From Streptomyces sp. Q6 (GTDB taxonomy: Bacteria > Actinomycetota > Actinomycetes > Streptomycetales > Streptomycetaceae), in contig NZ_CP146022.1 in assembly GCF_036967205.1 (NCBI RefSeq), forward strand, positions 2,604,001 to 2,668,000: a stretch of 64,000 bases of DNA, read 5' to 3'. Position 1 is the stretch's first letter; each line of letters begins with the position of its first letter. The notes beneath the pieces are model-generated. The model was not told the DNA's origin. It searched no databases and saw only the letters and a program-made list of their open reading frames with translations. Position numbers and translations under genes: made by a program. Shown one piece after another: positions 1 through 9,153 of the stretch.

Positions 1-21
1 GGGAGAGGCACCCGCCCCACC

Positions 22-1260
22 ATGAACATTCGCCGTAGCGCCGCGCTCGTCGCCGCGACCGTCGTGATCGGCGCCGCCGTGGCCCCGGCCGCCGCCGCGG
101 ACAGCGCCTCCCCCTCCCCGAAGGTCGTCGTGCCGAGCGGCCTGTACGGCAGCACCGACCCCACGTACGACGGTGTCTGGCGCCAGTCCCTGGCGTTCGT
201 GGCGCAGGACACCGTGGGCGTGCACCCGGCGAAGAAGGCCGTGGACTGGCTGACCGGGCAGCAGTGCGCGGACGGCGGTTTCGCCGCGTTCCGCGCCGAC
301 CCGTCCGCGGCGTGCGACGCGAAGACGCCGGTCGACAGCAACAGCACCGCCGCCGCCGTGCAGGCCCTCGCCGCGGTCGGCGGCCACGACGCCCAGGTCG
401 ACAAGGGCGTCGCGTGGCTGAAGAAGAACCAGAACAAGGACGGCGGCTGGGGCTACAACCCGGGCGGCGCCAGCGACGGGAACTCCACCTCGGTCGCCAT
501 CGGCGCGCTGGCCGCCGCCGGGGAGAAGCCCGCGGACGTGAAGGCCGCTTCCGGCAAGACCCCGCTCGACGCCCTCGCCGCGCTCGCCCTGCCCTGCTCC
601 GACGGCAAGAACGGCGGCGCCCTCGCCTACCAGCCCGACAAGAAGGGCAAGCTCGCGGCGAACGCGGACGCCACCGCCGCCGGTGTCCTCGGCGCGCTCG
701 GCACCGGCTTCGCGCCCAACAAGGGCGACGCCCCGGACGCGTACACCTGCGCGAGCACCAAGGGCACGGACGCGGACGGCCTCGCCCACAACGGCGCCGT
801 CTACCTCCAGAACCAGCTCTCCACCCACCTGTACCTGACGTCGCAGCTGGCCGGCGCCGAGGACCAGCCCGACTACGGGAACACCGCCGACGCGATCACC
901 TCGGTCGCCGCGGCCGAGGGCATCAAGTACACGAAGGACCCGTACGCCTGGCTGGAGAAGAACGCCGGGGCCTGGGCGAAGCAGTCGGGCCCGGCCGCCT
1001 ACGCCCAGCTGATCTTCGCGGCGCACGCGACCGGCAACGACCCGCGCGACTTCGGCGGCAGCGACCTGGTGAGCGCCCTGAACAAGACCGGCCCGGAGCC
1101 GGCCTCCGCCGCGTCCTCCTCGTCCGACAGCGACAAGAAGAAGGACGACGACAGCAACGACGGCGGCGGGCTCGGCACCTGGTGGATCGTCGGCGTCATG
1201 TTCGTCGCCGCCGTCGGCGTCGGCTTCATGCTGAGCGGCCGCAAGAAGCAGCAGCCGTGA
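22..1260 (+). CDS. Surface-anchored prenyltransferase-fold protein, transcobalamin alpha-domain-like
   Basis: A 412-residue exported protein. It has a signal peptide (about residues 1-26, ending AAA), a helical-repeat body, and a C-terminal membrane span (about 386-404) followed by a short basic tail, so the body faces outward. The body shows hairpin motifs of the squalene-cyclase/prenyltransferase alpha-alpha barrel, such as DGGFAAF at 84-90 and NKDGGWGY at 138-145. I see no acid-rich cyclase motif in the barrel. Animal transcobalamin uses the same barrel to bind vitamin B12. The stop codon overlaps the GTG of the next gene, and the genes that follow encode an ECF importer, so a substrate-capture role is likely. 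The corrinoid substrate is an inference. A GGGAGAGG at positions 1-8 is the only ribosome-site candidate and sits rather far from the ATG. Confidence 0.8.
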   Translation: MNIRRSAALVAATVVIGAAVAPAAAADSASPSPKVVVPSGLYGSTDPTYDGVWRQSLAFVAQDTVGVHPAKKAVDWLTGQQCADGGFAAFRADPSAACDAKTPVDSNSTAAAVQALAAVGGHDAQVDKGVAWLKKNQNKDGGWGYNPGGASDGNSTSVAIGALAAAGEKPADVKAASGKTPLDALAALALPCSDGKNGGALAYQPDKKGKLAANADATAAGVLGALGTGFAPNKGDAPDAYTCASTKGTDADGLAHNGAVYLQNQLSTHLYLTSQLAGAEDQPDYGNTADAITSVAAAEGIKYTKDPYAWLEKNAGAWAKQSGPAAYAQLIFAAHATGNDPRDFGGSDLVSALNKTGPEPASAASSSSDSDKKKDDDSNDGGGLGTWWIVGVMFVAAVGVGFMLSGRKKQQP

Positions 1261-1940
1261 CCCGCGTCCGCGCTCTCGGCCCCGTGCTCGCCGTCCTCGG
1301 CGCGCTCGCGGTCCTGCTCGGCGCCGCCGTCGCCCCGGCGCAGGCCGCCGGGTACCGGTACTGGTCGTTCTGGGAGCGGGACGGCGGTGCGTGGACGTAC
1401 GCGACCATGGGCCCCTCGCAGACGACGCCGTCGGACGGCGCCGTGCAGGGGTTCCGGTTCGCGGTGAGCGCGGACTCGAAGGACGCCACGCAGCCGCGCG
1501 GCGCCACCGGCTTCGACACCATCTGCGCCGGCACCCCGGCGAAGGACGGCGCCAAGCGGGTCGCGCTCGTCATCGACTTCGGCACGGTCGCGGACGCGCC
1601 GGGCGGCGAGACGCCGCCGAAGCCGCGCACCGCGTGCGCGCGGGTCGACGAGGACGCGACGACGGCCGACGCGCTCGCCTTGGTCGCGAAGCCGCTGCGC
1701 TACGACAGCAACGCGCTGCTGTGCGCCATCTCCGGCTACCCGAGGACGGGGTGCGGCGAGCAGGTCGCGGGCGGCGGCACCGACACGGCGTCGCCCGCCG
1801 CGACGGAGCCCTCCGACGCGAGCGGTTCGGGCGGTTCGAGCGGCTCCGGCGGGCCGTCCGTCGGCGTCATCGCCGGTGTCGCGATCGTCGCCGCGCTCGG
1901 CGTCGGCGCGATCTGGCAGGCCAAGCGCCGTCGCCACTGA
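1257..1940 (+). CDS. Surface-anchored small protein, DUF4430/transcobalamin beta-domain-like
   Basis: A 227-residue exported protein with a signal peptide (cleavage near AQAA, residue 30), a compact globular domain, a Gly/Ser-rich linker (about 180-200) and a C-terminal membrane span ending in KRRRH. The mature start, with YWSFW and then a DGAVQGFRF turn, resembles the small beta domain (DUF4430) that closes the cobalamin site in transcobalamin. Four cysteines in the body could pair outside the cell. The start is the GTG at 1257, which overlaps the previous TGA as GTGA and implies translational coupling. Paired with the barrel protein before it, it looks like the second half of a split binding protein. 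Family assignment is by pattern only. Confidence 0.65.
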   Translation: MTRVRALGPVLAVLGALAVLLGAAVAPAQAAGYRYWSFWERDGGAWTYATMGPSQTTPSDGAVQGFRFAVSADSKDATQPRGATGFDTICAGTPAKDGAKRVALVIDFGTVADAPGGETPPKPRTACARVDEDATTADALALVAKPLRYDSNALLCAISGYPRTGCGEQVAGGGTDTASPAATEPSDASGSGGSSGSGGPSVGVIAGVAIVAALGVGAIWQAKRRRH

Positions 1941-1944
1941 CGCC

Positions 1945-3075
1945 ATGACCCGTCGTACGTTGCGCGCCCCCCGGGCCCACCGTTCCAACGCCCTGCACCC
2001 GGGCGCCTGGTGGGTCTGGGCCCTCGGCCTGGGCACCGCCGCGTCCCGCACCACGAACCCGCTGCTGCTCGCGCTGCTCATCGGTGTCGCCGGATACGTG
2101 GTGGCGGCCCGGCGCACCGAGGCGCCGTGGGCGCGGTCGTACGGGGCGTTCGTGAAGCTGGGGCTCGCGGTGATCGGCATCCGTCTCGTCTTCGCCGTCG
2201 TCCTGGGGTCGCCGATCCCCGGCAGCCATCTGCTCGTGACGCTGCCCGAGGTGCCGCTGCCGGACTGGGCGCAGGGCGTCAGGATCGGCGGCCGGGTCAC
2301 GCTCGAAGGGCTGGTCTTCGCGCTCTACGACGGCCTGAAGCTGGCGACCCTCCTCATCTGCGTCGGCGCGGCGAACGCGCTCGCCTCCCCGTCCCGGCTC
2401 CTCAAGTCACTGCCGGGCGCGCTGTACGAGGCGGGGGTCGCGGTCGTCGTGGCGATGACGTTCGCCCCGAACCTGATCGCCGACGTGCGCAGGCTGCGGG
2501 CGGCCCGCCGGCTGCGCGGCCGCCCGGACAGCGGGCTGCGCGGGCTGCTCCAGGTCGGGCTGCCGGTCCTGGAGGGCGCGCTGGAGCGTTCGGTGGCGCT
2601 GGCGGCGGCGATGGACGCGCGCGGCTACGGCCGCACCGCCGAGGTCCCGCCGCTCGTCCGCCGGGCGACGGCCGTCTGCACGCTCGGCGGTCTCATCGGG
2701 GTGTGCGCGGGAACGTACGGGCTGCTCGCCGCGTCCGGCGCGGGCTACGGCCTTCCGGTGCTGCTCGCCGGGGTCGCCGCCGCGCTCGCCGGGCTGTGGC
2801 TCGGCGGGCGGCGCTCGGTCCGCACCCGCTACCGGCCCGACGTGTGGGGCGTACGGGCCTGGCTGGTCGCCCTGTCCGGGGTGGCGGCCGCGGCCGTGAT
2901 GATCTGGAGCGGCACCCGGGACCCGGCGGCGCTGCAACCGCCGGTCGTCCCGCTCACCGTGCCGACGCTGCCGCTGTGGCCTGCGGCCGCCGTCCTCCTC
3001 GGCCTCCTCCCGGCCTTCGTGGCCCCGGCGCCGCCGAACCCCCCGACCACCGAGCCGACGGAGGCCCACCCGTGA
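1945..3075 (+). CDS. ECF transporter T component (EcfT/CbiQ family)
   Basis: A 376-residue transmembrane scaffold of an energy-coupling-factor importer. It links the substrate-binding S component to the ATPases. There are about six to eight hydrophobic spans. The cytoplasmic coupling-helix motifs are visible as AARRLRGRP (near residue 190) and AMDARGYG (near 225), the Ala-Arg-Gly type that contacts the two ATPase grooves. The ATG at 1945 is chosen because it follows the previous stop by 4 nt and because upstream codons in frame belong to the preceding gene. The TGA overlaps the GTG of the ATPase gene (GTGA). Confidence 0.88.
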   Translation: MTRRTLRAPRAHRSNALHPGAWWVWALGLGTAASRTTNPLLLALLIGVAGYVVAARRTEAPWARSYGAFVKLGLAVIGIRLVFAVVLGSPIPGSHLLVTLPEVPLPDWAQGVRIGGRVTLEGLVFALYDGLKLATLLICVGAANALASPSRLLKSLPGALYEAGVAVVVAMTFAPNLIADVRRLRAARRLRGRPDSGLRGLLQVGLPVLEGALERSVALAAAMDARGYGRTAEVPPLVRRATAVCTLGGLIGVCAGTYGLLAASGAGYGLPVLLAGVAAALAGLWLGGRRSVRTRYRPDVWGVRAWLVALSGVAAAAVMIWSGTRDPAALQPPVVPLTVPTLPLWPAAAVLLGLLPAFVAPAPPNPPTTEPTEAHP

Positions 3076-3905
3076 TCCGCTTCGAGGATGTCTCCGTCAC
3101 GTACGACGAGGCGCCCGCGCCCACCGTCCGCTCGATCGAACTCCACGTCCCCGAGGGCGAGTTGATGCTGCTCGCCGGTCCTTCCGGGGTCGGCAAGTCG
3201 ACGCTGCTCGGAGCGGTCAGCGGGCTCGTGCCGCACTTCACCGGCGGCACCCTGGCCGGACGGGTCACCGTGGCGGGCCGCGACACCCGTACGCACAAGC
3301 CGCGCGAACTCGCCGACGTCGTCGGCACGGTCGGCCAGGACCCGCTCTCGCACTTCGTGACGGACACCGTCGAGGACGAGCTCGCGTACGGGATGGAGTC
3401 GCTGGGCATCCCGGCGCCGGTGATGCGCCGGCGCGTGGAGGAGACCCTCGACCTGCTCGGCCTCGCGGACCTGCGCGACCGCCCCATCGCCACGCTCTCC
3501 GGCGGCCAGCAGCAGCGGGTGGCGATCGGTTCGGTCCTCACCCCGCACCCCCGGGTCCTGATCCTGGACGAGCCGACGTCCGCGCTCGACCCGGCCGCGG
3601 CGGAGGAGGTCCTCGCCGTGCTCCAGCGCCTCGTCCACGACCTCGGCACGACCGTCCTCATGGCCGAGCACCGCCTGGAGCGGGTCGTCCAGTACGCGGA
3701 CCAGGTCGCGCTGCTGCCGGGGCCGGGCGAGCCGCTGCTGGTCGGCGCCCCGGCGGAGGTGATGGCCGTGTCCCCGGTCTACCCGCCGGTCGTGGGGCTC
3801 GGCCGCCTGGCGGGCTGGCACCCTCTCCCTGACGGTCCGCAACGCGCGCCGCGCGGCGGGCCCGCTGAAGGAGCGCCTGGACGCGAGCCACGTACCGGCC
3901 GGTGA
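3072..3905 (+). CDS. ECF transporter ATPase, first domain (frame broken at C-terminus)
   Basis: First ATP-binding domain of the ECF importer. All elements are present: Walker A GPSGVGKST (residues 36-44), Q-loop GQDPLSH, signature LSGGQQQR, Walker B VLILDEPTSALD and the switch histidine in MAEHRLE. The last 24 residues after HPL (position about 3827) are out of register. The +1 frame from 3829 reads LTVRNARRAAGPLKERL and runs without a stop into the second ATPase domain at 3955. In related actinobacteria the two domains usually form one protein of about 540 residues. The gene is therefore probably split by a 2-nt loss or 1-nt gain in ccctctccc (3821-3829). The domain itself may still fold. 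Confidence 0.85.
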   Translation: MIRFEDVSVTYDEAPAPTVRSIELHVPEGELMLLAGPSGVGKSTLLGAVSGLVPHFTGGTLAGRVTVAGRDTRTHKPRELADVVGTVGQDPLSHFVTDTVEDELAYGMESLGIPAPVMRRRVEETLDLLGLADLRDRPIATLSGGQQQRVAIGSVLTPHPRVLILDEPTSALDPAAAEEVLAVLQRLVHDLGTTVLMAEHRLERVVQYADQVALLPGPGEPLLVGAPAEVMAVSPVYPPVVGLGRLAGWHPLPDGPQRAPRGGPAEGAPGREPRTGR

Positions 3906-3954
3906 CGATCAAGGCCCGCCGGCGGTCGAGGAGCGGGCCCCGGATGGGAGCCCC

Positions 3955-4701
3955 GTGGCGGTGACCTCCCGGCTCGGCGTCCGCCGGGGCCGTGTCGAGG
4001 CCCTGCGCCATGTCGACCTGGCCGTCGCCCCCGGCGAGATCATCGCCCTGATGGGCCGCAACGGCGCCGGCAAGTCCACCCTGCTCTCCACCCTGGTGGG
4101 CCTGGTCAAACCCACCACGGGCTCCGCCGAGGTCGGCGGCGCCGCCCCCCACCGCACAGCGCCCCGCGACCTGATCCGCAAGGTGGGCCTGGTCCCCCAG
4201 GAACCCCGGGACCTGCTCTGCGCGGACACCGTGGCGGCCGAGTGCGCGGCGGCCGACAAGGACGCGGACGCGGCCCCCGGCACCTGCCGCACCCTGCTCG
4301 ACGGCCTGATCCCGGGCATCCCCGACACCACCCACCCCCGCGACCTCTCCGAGGGCCAGCGCCTCACTCTGGCCCTCGCGATCGTCCTCACGGCGGCGCC
4401 GCCGCTGCTGCTCCTGGACGAGCCGACGCGCGGCCTCGACTACGCGGCCAAGGGGCGCCTCGTCGAGATCCTGCGGGACCTGTCCGCCCGGGGCCACGCG
4501 ATCGTGATGGCCACCCACGACGTCGAACTCGCCGCCGAGCTGACCCACCGGGTCGCGATCCTGGCGGACGGCGAGATCGTGGCGGACGGCCCGACCCCGG
4601 ACATCGTCACGTCGTCGCCGTCCTTCGCCCCGCAGGTGGCGAAGATCCTGGCCCCGCGGCGGTGGCTCACCGTCGCCCAGGTGGAAGAGGCCCTGGCGTG
4701 A
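3955..4701 (+). CDS. ECF transporter ATPase, second domain
   Basis: Second ATP-binding domain of the importer, 248 residues if begun at GTG 3955. Walker A is GRNGAGKST, Walker B is LLLLDEPTRGLD and the switch histidine is in MATHDVEL. The ABC signature is LSEGQ rather than LSGGQ, so its catalytic site may be the weaker one of an asymmetric pair. The frame is open upstream to about 3829, where it meets the end of the first domain. A GGGAG at 3945-3949 stands 5 nt before the GTG, so separate translation is possible even if the gene is split. The stop overlaps the S-component GTG. Confidence 0.85.
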   Translation: MAVTSRLGVRRGRVEALRHVDLAVAPGEIIALMGRNGAGKSTLLSTLVGLVKPTTGSAEVGGAAPHRTAPRDLIRKVGLVPQEPRDLLCADTVAAECAAADKDADAAPGTCRTLLDGLIPGIPDTTHPRDLSEGQRLTLALAIVLTAAPPLLLLDEPTRGLDYAAKGRLVEILRDLSARGHAIVMATHDVELAAELTHRVAILADGEIVADGPTPDIVTSSPSFAPQVAKILAPRRWLTVAQVEEALA

Positions 4702-5591
4702 CCCTCAAGCCCTTCCGACGCCCGGACAAGCCCTTCCGGCGCCCGGCCGCCGGGGTCCCCGGCGAGGTCCCGCTCCGGCGCGACCGCCAGGCCGCCCCCG
4801 TCCGTCTGGGCCCACGCTCGATCGCGGCCCTCCTCCTGGTCAGCGCCGTCGGTGTCGTCGCCATCGGCTGGCCGCTGATCACCGGCCCCGGCTCCCAGGT
4901 CAACGCGCACGCCCAGGACGCGCCCTGGCTGTTCGCCGCGCTCCTCGTCCTGCTCGTGGCCGTCGTCGCCGCGACGATCTCCGAGTCGGGGCTCGGGCCC
5001 AAGGCGGTCGCCATGCTCGGGGTCCTCGCGGCGGCGGGCGCGGCGCTGCGCCCGATCGGCGCGGGCACGGCCGGTATCGAGCCGATGTTCTTCCTGATGG
5101 TGCTGAGCGGCCGGGTCCTCGGCCCCGGCTTCGGCTTCGTCCTCGGCTCCCTGAGCATGTTCGCGTCCGCGCTGCTCACCGGAGGCGTCGGCCCGTGGAT
5201 GCCGTTCCAGATGCTGTCCATGGGCTGGTTCACGATGGGCGCGGGCCTGCTGCCCGGCCCGCACTCCCTGCGCGGCCTGCCCGAGCGCGTCATGCTCGCC
5301 GCCTACGGGTTCGTCGCCGCCTTCGCGTACGGCACGATCATGAACCTGGCGGGCTGGCCGTTCATGAACGCCCTCGCCTCGTCCGTGGCGTACCAGCCGG
5401 ACGCCGCCCTGCACGAGAACCTGGCCCGCTTCCTCGCGTACTGCCTGGCCACCTCGCTCGGCTGGGATCTGGGGCGGGCGGCGCTCACCGTGGTGCTGAC
5501 CCTGACCGTCGGCGGCGCCGTCCTGAAGGCGCTGCGCCGGGCCACGCGGCGGGCCGCCTTCGAGGCCCAGGTCACATTCGACGGGTCCTGA
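4698..5591 (+). CDS. ECF transporter S component (substrate-binding membrane subunit)
   Basis: A 297-residue integral membrane protein with a 45-residue basic N-terminus containing a duplicated KPFRRP element, then about six spans. The segment around GPGFGFVLGSLSMFASALLTG and the following PFQMLSMGW is typical of large S components placed with CbiQ-type T proteins. The GTG at 4698 overlaps the previous TGA. Substrate cannot be read from the sequence. The transcobalamin-like genes at the operon head favour a corrinoid. Tryptophan, thiamin-precursor or other vitamins remain possible. Confidence 0.8.
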   Translation: MTLKPFRRPDKPFRRPAAGVPGEVPLRRDRQAAPVRLGPRSIAALLLVSAVGVVAIGWPLITGPGSQVNAHAQDAPWLFAALLVLLVAVVAATISESGLGPKAVAMLGVLAAAGAALRPIGAGTAGIEPMFFLMVLSGRVLGPGFGFVLGSLSMFASALLTGGVGPWMPFQMLSMGWFTMGAGLLPGPHSLRGLPERVMLAAYGFVAAFAYGTIMNLAGWPFMNALASSVAYQPDAALHENLARFLAYCLATSLGWDLGRAALTVVLTLTVGGAVLKALRRATRRAAFEAQVTFDGS

Positions 5592-5875
5592 GGGGTCGCG
5601 CGGGGTGAAGCGCCCCACATGACGGAGGTCACCTCCTATCCCGGATCGTAGCTCCATTTTGTCTTTCTTTGACCGAGAGCACCCTGTTTGACCTGGGCCA
5701 TGAGACCCGGAACACAAAAAGGGCACATGCCGCACTTACGACTTCCACTAGCAAAGGGGGTCTTTGCCGGATACCGGGACGGCCTGTTTCTCTGGAGCCG
5801 TCGCCGAGCGCCACGGCCCCTCGCCACGGAGCTCGCGGCCCCCCGGCCCCCCGGTCCCCCACGGAAGGTTCCGCC

Positions 5876-6280
5876 TTGTCCGCCACGCTCCTCCGCCGCA
5901 TCGCAGGCCCGAAGAAGGCCATCGCCGGCGTCACCCTCGCGGCCGCCACGACCGGCATGATCTTCGCGTCGGCCCCGGCCCAGGCCGCGCCGGCCTCCGC
6001 CAAGGCGATCGCCCAGCAGAAGCTCTCGGACTCCGCGCAGTTCTCGTGCTTCGACAACATCGTGTCCCGCGAGAGCGGCTGGGACGCGAACGCCACGAAC
6101 GCCTCCACCGGTGCGTACGGTCTCGTGCAGGCGCTGCCCGCCAACAAGATGGCGTCCGCCGGTTCGGACTGGAAGACCAACCCGGAGACGCAGATCGAGT
6201 GGGGCGTGAACTACATGAACGAGCGCTACGGCAGCGCCTGTGGCGCCTGGGCGCACTGGCAGGCCAACGGCTGGTACTGA
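5876..6280 (+). CDS. Secreted transglycosylase-like (SLT fold) small protein
   Basis: A 134-residue secreted protein with a signal peptide (to APAQA, about residue 36) and a single lysozyme-like domain. The catalytic-type glutamate lies in SRESGWD, followed by TGAYGLVQALP and WGVNYMNERYG, the core of the goose-lysozyme/SLT family. It probably cleaves peptidoglycan. The start is the TTG at 5876, set by GGAAGG at 5863-5868 with 7-nt spacing. An in-frame ATG at 5669 would add a low-complexity leader without sense. The 284-nt leader before it is noticeably richer in A/T at 5640-5720 and probably carries the promoter. Confidence 0.82.
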   Translation: MSATLLRRIAGPKKAIAGVTLAAATTGMIFASAPAQAAPASAKAIAQQKLSDSAQFSCFDNIVSRESGWDANATNASTGAYGLVQALPANKMASAGSDWKTNPETQIEWGVNYMNERYGSACGAWAHWQANGWY

Positions 6281-6372
6281 CCGGCCCCGCCCGGACGCCG
6301 GGGCCGCCCCCTCCGACGCCCGAGCCGTTCCAGCCCCACACAGGCGCTACAGCCCCCACAGGCGCCACAACC

Positions 6373-7638
<1,266 letters not shown>

Positions 7639-7639
7639 C

Positions 7640-7653
7640 TAGAACGTGTACCA
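7640..7653. promoter_or_regulatory. KstR-like palindrome 1
   Basis: tagaacgtgtacca fits the KstR steroid-regulator consensus TnnAACnnGTTnnA at 7 of 8 fixed positions. It lies 70 bp upstream of the thiolase start. The AGAAC is also mirrored by GTTCT just downstream (7654-7658). Functional assignment is inferred; no kstR gene is in the window. Confidence 0.5.
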
Positions 7654-7748
7654 GTTCTCCGTGCAGTCTCGGCGCGCTTACCCCCGGTACGCAAGGGGCG
7701 TGCAAGCACCACGCACGGAACCGACACACACGCGCCCCTTGCCAGTTC

Positions 7749-7762
7749 TAGAACCCGTTACT
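7749..7762. promoter_or_regulatory. KstR-like palindrome 2
   Basis: tagaacccgttact fits TnnAACnnGTTnnA at 7 of 8 fixed positions and shares TAGAAC with the first site. It lies 50 bp before the P450 start, where it could cover that promoter. Confidence 0.5.
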
Positions 7763-7812
7763 ACCTTTCGAGCCAGAACTGACGGAGCGTCAGAACATCA
7801 CGGGAGATGCCC

Positions 7813-9060
7813 ATGCCGTGCCCCGCGCTGCCCGACGGGTTCGACTTCACCGACCCCGACCTGCTGCAAGACCGCATCCCTTACCCGGAGTTCGCCCAGC
7901 TCCGGCAGGCGGAGCCGGTCCGCTGGATCCCGCAGGAACCCGGCATCTCCGGCTTCGACGACGCGGGTTACTGGGCCGTGACCCGGCATGCGGACGTCAA
8001 GTACGTGTCCACGCACCCGGAGTTGTACTCCTCGAACACCAACACCGCCGTGATCCGCTTCAACTCCTCGATCCAGCGCGACCAGATCGAGGTCCAGAAG
8101 ATGATCATGCTGAACATGGACCCGCCGGAACACACGCGCGTGCGCCAGATCGTGCAGCGCGGCTTCACGCCGCGCGCCATCCGCTCCCTGGAGGACAAGC
8201 TGCGCGCGCGGGCCCACGACATCGTGGCCACCGCCCTCCGGCAGGCGGGCCCCGACGGCTCGTTCGACTTCGTCACGAACGTCGCGGTCGAGCTGCCGCT
8301 CCAGGCCATCGCCGAGCTCATCGGCATCGAACAGGCCGACCGCTCCCGGGTCTTCGACTGGTCCAACAAGATGGTCGCGTACGACGATCCGGAGTACGCG
8401 ATCACCGAGGAGATCGGCGCCGAGGCCGCGATGGAGATCGTCGGCTACGCGATGAACCTCGCGGCCGAGCGCAAGCAGTGTCCGGCGAAGGACATCGTCA
8501 GCCGGCTGGTCGCGGCCGAGGACGAGGGGAACCTGTCCTCCGACGAGTTCGGCTTCTTCGTGATCCTGCTCGCCGTCGCCGGCAACGAGACGACGCGCAA
8601 CGCGATCACGCACGGCATGCACGCCTTCCTCACCCACCCCGACCAGTGGGAGCTCTACAAGCGGACCCGCCCGAGCACCACCGCCGAGGAGATCGTGCGC
8701 TGGGCGACCCCGGTCGTCTCCTTCCAGCGCACCGCCACCCAGGACACGGAACTCGGCGGCCAGAAGATCCGCGAGGGCGACCGGGTCGGCCTCTTCTACT
8801 CGTCCGCCAACCACGACCCGGAGGTCTTCACCGACCCCGACTCCTTCGACATCACCCGGGACCCCAACCCGCACCTCGGCTTCGGCGGCGGCGGACCGCA
8901 CTTCTGCCTCGGCAAGTCCCTCGCCGTCCTGGAGATCGACCTCATCTTCAACGCGATCGCCGACGCGCTGCCCGACCTGCGCCTGACGGGCGACCCGCGC
9001 CGGCTGCGGGCGGCCTGGCTGAATGGCGTCAAGGAACTGAGGGTCTCCGCCGGCCGCTGA
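7813..9060 (+). CDS. cyp125: Cytochrome P450, CYP125-like steroid C26/27 hydroxylase
   Basis: A soluble P450 of 415 residues. The oxygen-binding I-helix is AVAGNETTRN, the ExxR motif is in EEIVRW, and the heme cysteine is in GFGGGGPHFCLG. The N-terminus (LPDGFDFTDP), the segment QIEVQKMIMLNMDPPEHTR and the WATPVVSFQRTA block follow mycobacterial CYP125 (Rv3545c), which oxidises the terminal methyl of cholesterol or cholestenone. Its neighbour, the divergent FadA5-like thiolase, supports this substrate class. The ATG at 7813 is preferred over the ATG at 7807 because GGGAG (7802-7806) touches the first but stands 6 nt from the second. No ferredoxin gene is adjacent. Confidence 0.88.
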   Translation: MPCPALPDGFDFTDPDLLQDRIPYPEFAQLRQAEPVRWIPQEPGISGFDDAGYWAVTRHADVKYVSTHPELYSSNTNTAVIRFNSSIQRDQIEVQKMIMLNMDPPEHTRVRQIVQRGFTPRAIRSLEDKLRARAHDIVATALRQAGPDGSFDFVTNVAVELPLQAIAELIGIEQADRSRVFDWSNKMVAYDDPEYAITEEIGAEAAMEIVGYAMNLAAERKQCPAKDIVSRLVAAEDEGNLSSDEFGFFVILLAVAGNETTRNAITHGMHAFLTHPDQWELYKRTRPSTTAEEIVRWATPVVSFQRTATQDTELGGQKIREGDRVGLFYSSANHDPEVFTDPDSFDITRDPNPHLGFGGGGPHFCLGKSLAVLEIDLIFNAIADALPDLRLTGDPRRLRAAWLNGVKELRVSAGR

Positions 9061-9153
9061 ACATTTCCGTCGCCGTGCGCGTCTTCGTCCGTGGAAACCC
9101 TGGAACCCAGGGAACACGCCCACCCGAAGACGTGACGGAACGGACCCGGACCC

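Noticed and set aside
3819-3905. Programmed ribosomal frameshifting in the ECF ATPase gene
   Set aside because: The switch point has no slippery heptamer with a following pseudoknot, and ABC importers are not known for it.
5592-5875. c-di-AMP (ydaO) riboswitch before the transglycosylase gene
   Set aside because: Streptomyces wall hydrolases often have one, but I could not find the conserved core words in this leader. A covariance-model search would settle it.
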